From Fibrobacter sp. (lineage in GTDB: Bacteria > Fibrobacterota > Chitinivibrionia > Chitinivibrionales > Chitinispirillaceae), in NCBI GenBank assembly GCA_012513915.1, contig JAAZBG010000124.1, positions 1-34,252 on the forward strand: a DNA stretch of 34,252 nucleotides, read 5' to 3'. The notes beneath the pieces were generated by a model. The model saw nothing but the letters and a program-made list of their open reading frames with translations, had not been told where the DNA came from and ran no database searches. Below are positions 32,740 to 34,252 of the stretch, in pieces. The position numbers were made by a program, and so were the translations under genes. The first letter of the stretch is position 1, and every line of letters begins with the position of its first letter.

Positions 32740-33298
32740 TACAACGAACGATATGGGAAAGACAATTAATCCAGTTGGTTAAATACTGTATGAATTTGTC
32801 AATCCTGTTAAAATTGGTTTGCACAGAGATTGTGATAGATTGCAATCGTTTCCCGTCGAACAACAGTTTTCGAATGGTATAAATTATATACAGTAGTGGC
32901 ATTCTGAATATCCGGTCCTGATGAGTCTGAACATTATGGCAGAATAAAAACAATACCCGCAGATAACATTATAATGATTGGCAATAGTATTGTCTTCATG
33001 CTGACTAACCTCAATAGAAACATATCAGAACATATCCGGAGGTAGTATCACCCGGCCGGAGAGCTGATTTTCCTTCTTCACATATGATTGTTCATCCTTT
33101 CCAAACTTATTCCAGGATAAAAGGGCCAGATGCCGCTATCTGCTTATTTCGGTGTATTCGGGAGGGGATTCCAGAACTGTTAACCACAGAAAGTACGGAA
33201 GACACGGATGTGGAAAACTGAAAGTAAACAGCCTTTTCTGTTTTATCTTTTCCGTGATTTTTGTACCTTCTGTGGTTTCAGACATATAATTCCGCGGT
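32740..33298. other. Intergenic region between the lipoprotein and the right-edge gene
   Basis: About 560 bases between convergent genes, with no frame showing family signal. It contains the inverted repeat at 33182-33277. No strong terminator with a T tract was found for either neighbour. Confidence 0.55.
33182..33277. repeat. Imperfect inverted repeat of the 'aaccacaga' type
   Basis: Left arm from 33182 (aaccacagaaagtacggaag, continuing to acacgga) and the inverse complement of the right arm 33251-33277 (aaccacagaaggtac, then cacgga) match closely at both ends, with a 42-base centre. Repeats starting 'ttaaccacagagg' are common in intergenic DNA of many bacteria; this is a variant. Confidence 0.65.
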
Positions 33299-34252
33299 CT
33301 ACCTTGATGTTGTTGCAGTGGCAACCGGCGAATACTGTGATTTCCCTGTGGCATTAAGTGCACAGACCCGGTAATAGTATGTAGTATTTGCCATGATGTC
33401 TACATCTTGACTATAGGTGTTTTCAGGTACTACTTCAGCAATCTGCTGAAAGTTATTCTGGTTACCAACAGAGCGTTCCAGAATAAATTTCTCATGATTT
33501 TTTCCCACCATAGTCCAGTTGATAAATATTTCATTACTTGTTTTTAAATACTCTGCAGTTGCATTTTTGGGAGAATTTAATGGAGAGACTACAGTGTTAC
33601 TATATGCAGAAAAACCGCCAACACCATAAGCATTAATACGGTATTTATATGCTTTATAAGGAAGTCTTTCTGTATCAGTGAAACTGCAGTTACCACCAGT
33701 ATAGTTCATTGTAATCCAATTGTCCTGTCCATACAATGCACGCTGGATTTCGTAACCGCTTTCTGTTCTGGAATTATCATTCCAACTTAAACTATTGTTT
33801 TCATCTGAAGATATAGTAAGATTCGTAGGAGCATATGGAACGGTATATTCAGGTATTTCACGACGTTCAATAGAATGCACACTTTCTCCATAATCATTTG
33901 ATGCTGTTATCACAAAATATGATTCTGAATCAGCAAGCAGATTGAGCGTCGTGTATTTCAAAGCGGTTATTTTTTCACCAATGGGGATATATGGCCCGTT
34001 AATGCTTACTGCTCTTTTGACAGTATAGTACTTGGCACCAGCAGATTCTTTCAAGGAAAGTGTCAACTGGTTATCAGAAGAATAGTCTACAGAATTCCAT
34101 ACTGGAGCGCTCGGACACAAATTACCGAATACACGAAATTCACGAACGCCTGCTGAATCATTTTCCGGAGCATCAGTAAAGAATATCTGTACATAACGTG
34201 CGGTATCACTATACCTTTGTTTTTGTATCCGAGAAGTATCATCGTTCATAGA
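33299..34252 (-). CDS. C-terminal part of a discoidin/fibronectin-III secreted protein (runs off the window)
   Basis: The frame is open at the right edge; an internal Met at 34249 is unlikely to be the true start. The first visible 45 residues ('ARYVQIFFTDAPENDSAGVREFRVFG') are the end of an F5/8 type C (discoidin-like) carbohydrate-binding domain. Three fibronectin-III domains follow (about 50-130, 140-225, 226-315) with 'YYTVKRAVSINGPY', 'YEIQRALYG', 'KYRINAYGVGGFSAYSN' and 'TYYYRVCALNATGKSQYS'. The protein ends directly after the last FN3 domain and lacks the sorting-type tail present on other secreted proteins here. The missing N-terminal part may hold a catalytic domain such as a glycoside hydrolase, which cannot be decided from this window. 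Confidence 0.88.
   Translation of the reverse strand, partial: SMNDDTSRIQKQRYSDTARYVQIFFTDAPENDSAGVREFRVFGNLCPSAPVWNSVDYSSDNQLTLSLKESAGAKYYTVKRAVSINGPYIPIGEKITALKYTTLNLLADSESYFVITASNDYGESVHSIERREIPEYTVPYAPTNLTISSDENNSLSWNDNSRTESGYEIQRALYGQDNWITMNYTGGNCSFTDTERLPYKAYKYRINAYGVGGFSAYSNTVVSPLNSPKNATAEYLKTSNEIFINWTMVGKNHEKFILERSVGNQNNFQQIAEVVPENTYSQDVDIMANTTYYYRVCALNATGKSQYSPVATATTSR

Overview
The window looks like a chromosomal segment of a polysaccharide-degrading bacterium from the Fibrobacterota/Chitinispirillota neighbourhood. The evidence is the combination of a FISUMP domain (the 'Fibrobacter succinogenes major paralogous' domain), a TIGR02147-type protein, a DUF2341/LamG lipoprotein, a GH9 plus CBM3-like cellulase, and type-IX-like C-terminal modules on large secreted proteins. 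This is an inference from domain content; no rRNA, tRNA or species marker is present. Base composition is moderate, with AT-rich intergenic DNA.

Layout. (1) 1-3.4 kb: a repeat-rich surface protein ending in a FISUMP domain; its first repeat is cut off at the 5' side. (2) 3.8-13.5 kb, all on the minus strand: two secreted alpha/beta-hydrolases, a DUF2341/LamG lipoprotein translationally coupled to an upstream TIGR02147/DUF4423 protein, and a beta-propeller plus fibronectin-III secreted protein. Gaps here hold several inverted and GC-rich repeats. (3) 14.0-14.8 kb: a small lipoprotein with a degenerate formylglycine-generating-enzyme-like fold. (4) 14.9-17.8 kb, minus: a housekeeping run of der, gpsA and a MerR-type regulator. 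(5) 18.3-20.0 kb, plus: an AAA15-type ATPase and a small unrecognised partner with a 4-base overlap and their own strong promoter; this is the best candidate for an undescribed, probably defensive, system. (6) 20.0-23.3 kb: a NodB deacetylase, a DEAD-box helicase and a DUF1016 (YhcG-like) nuclease. (7) 23.4-27.6 kb: divergent YgiQ-type radical SAM and U32 peptidase-family genes. (8) 27.9-30.1 kb: the GH9 cellulase. (9) 30.8-32.7 kb: an orphan sensor histidine kinase and a small lipoprotein with near-identical translation-initiation leaders. (10) 33.3 kb to the right edge: the C-terminal part of a discoidin/fibronectin-III protein.

The secreted enzymes and adhesin-like proteins fit a fibre-degrading, surface-attaching lifestyle. 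Several carry similar C-terminal modules, which suggests a common export or anchoring route. The TIGR02147-lipoprotein pair looks like a regulator coupled to a surface protein. The housekeeping genes have no evident functional link to these. All functions are read from motifs by eye; no database search was made.
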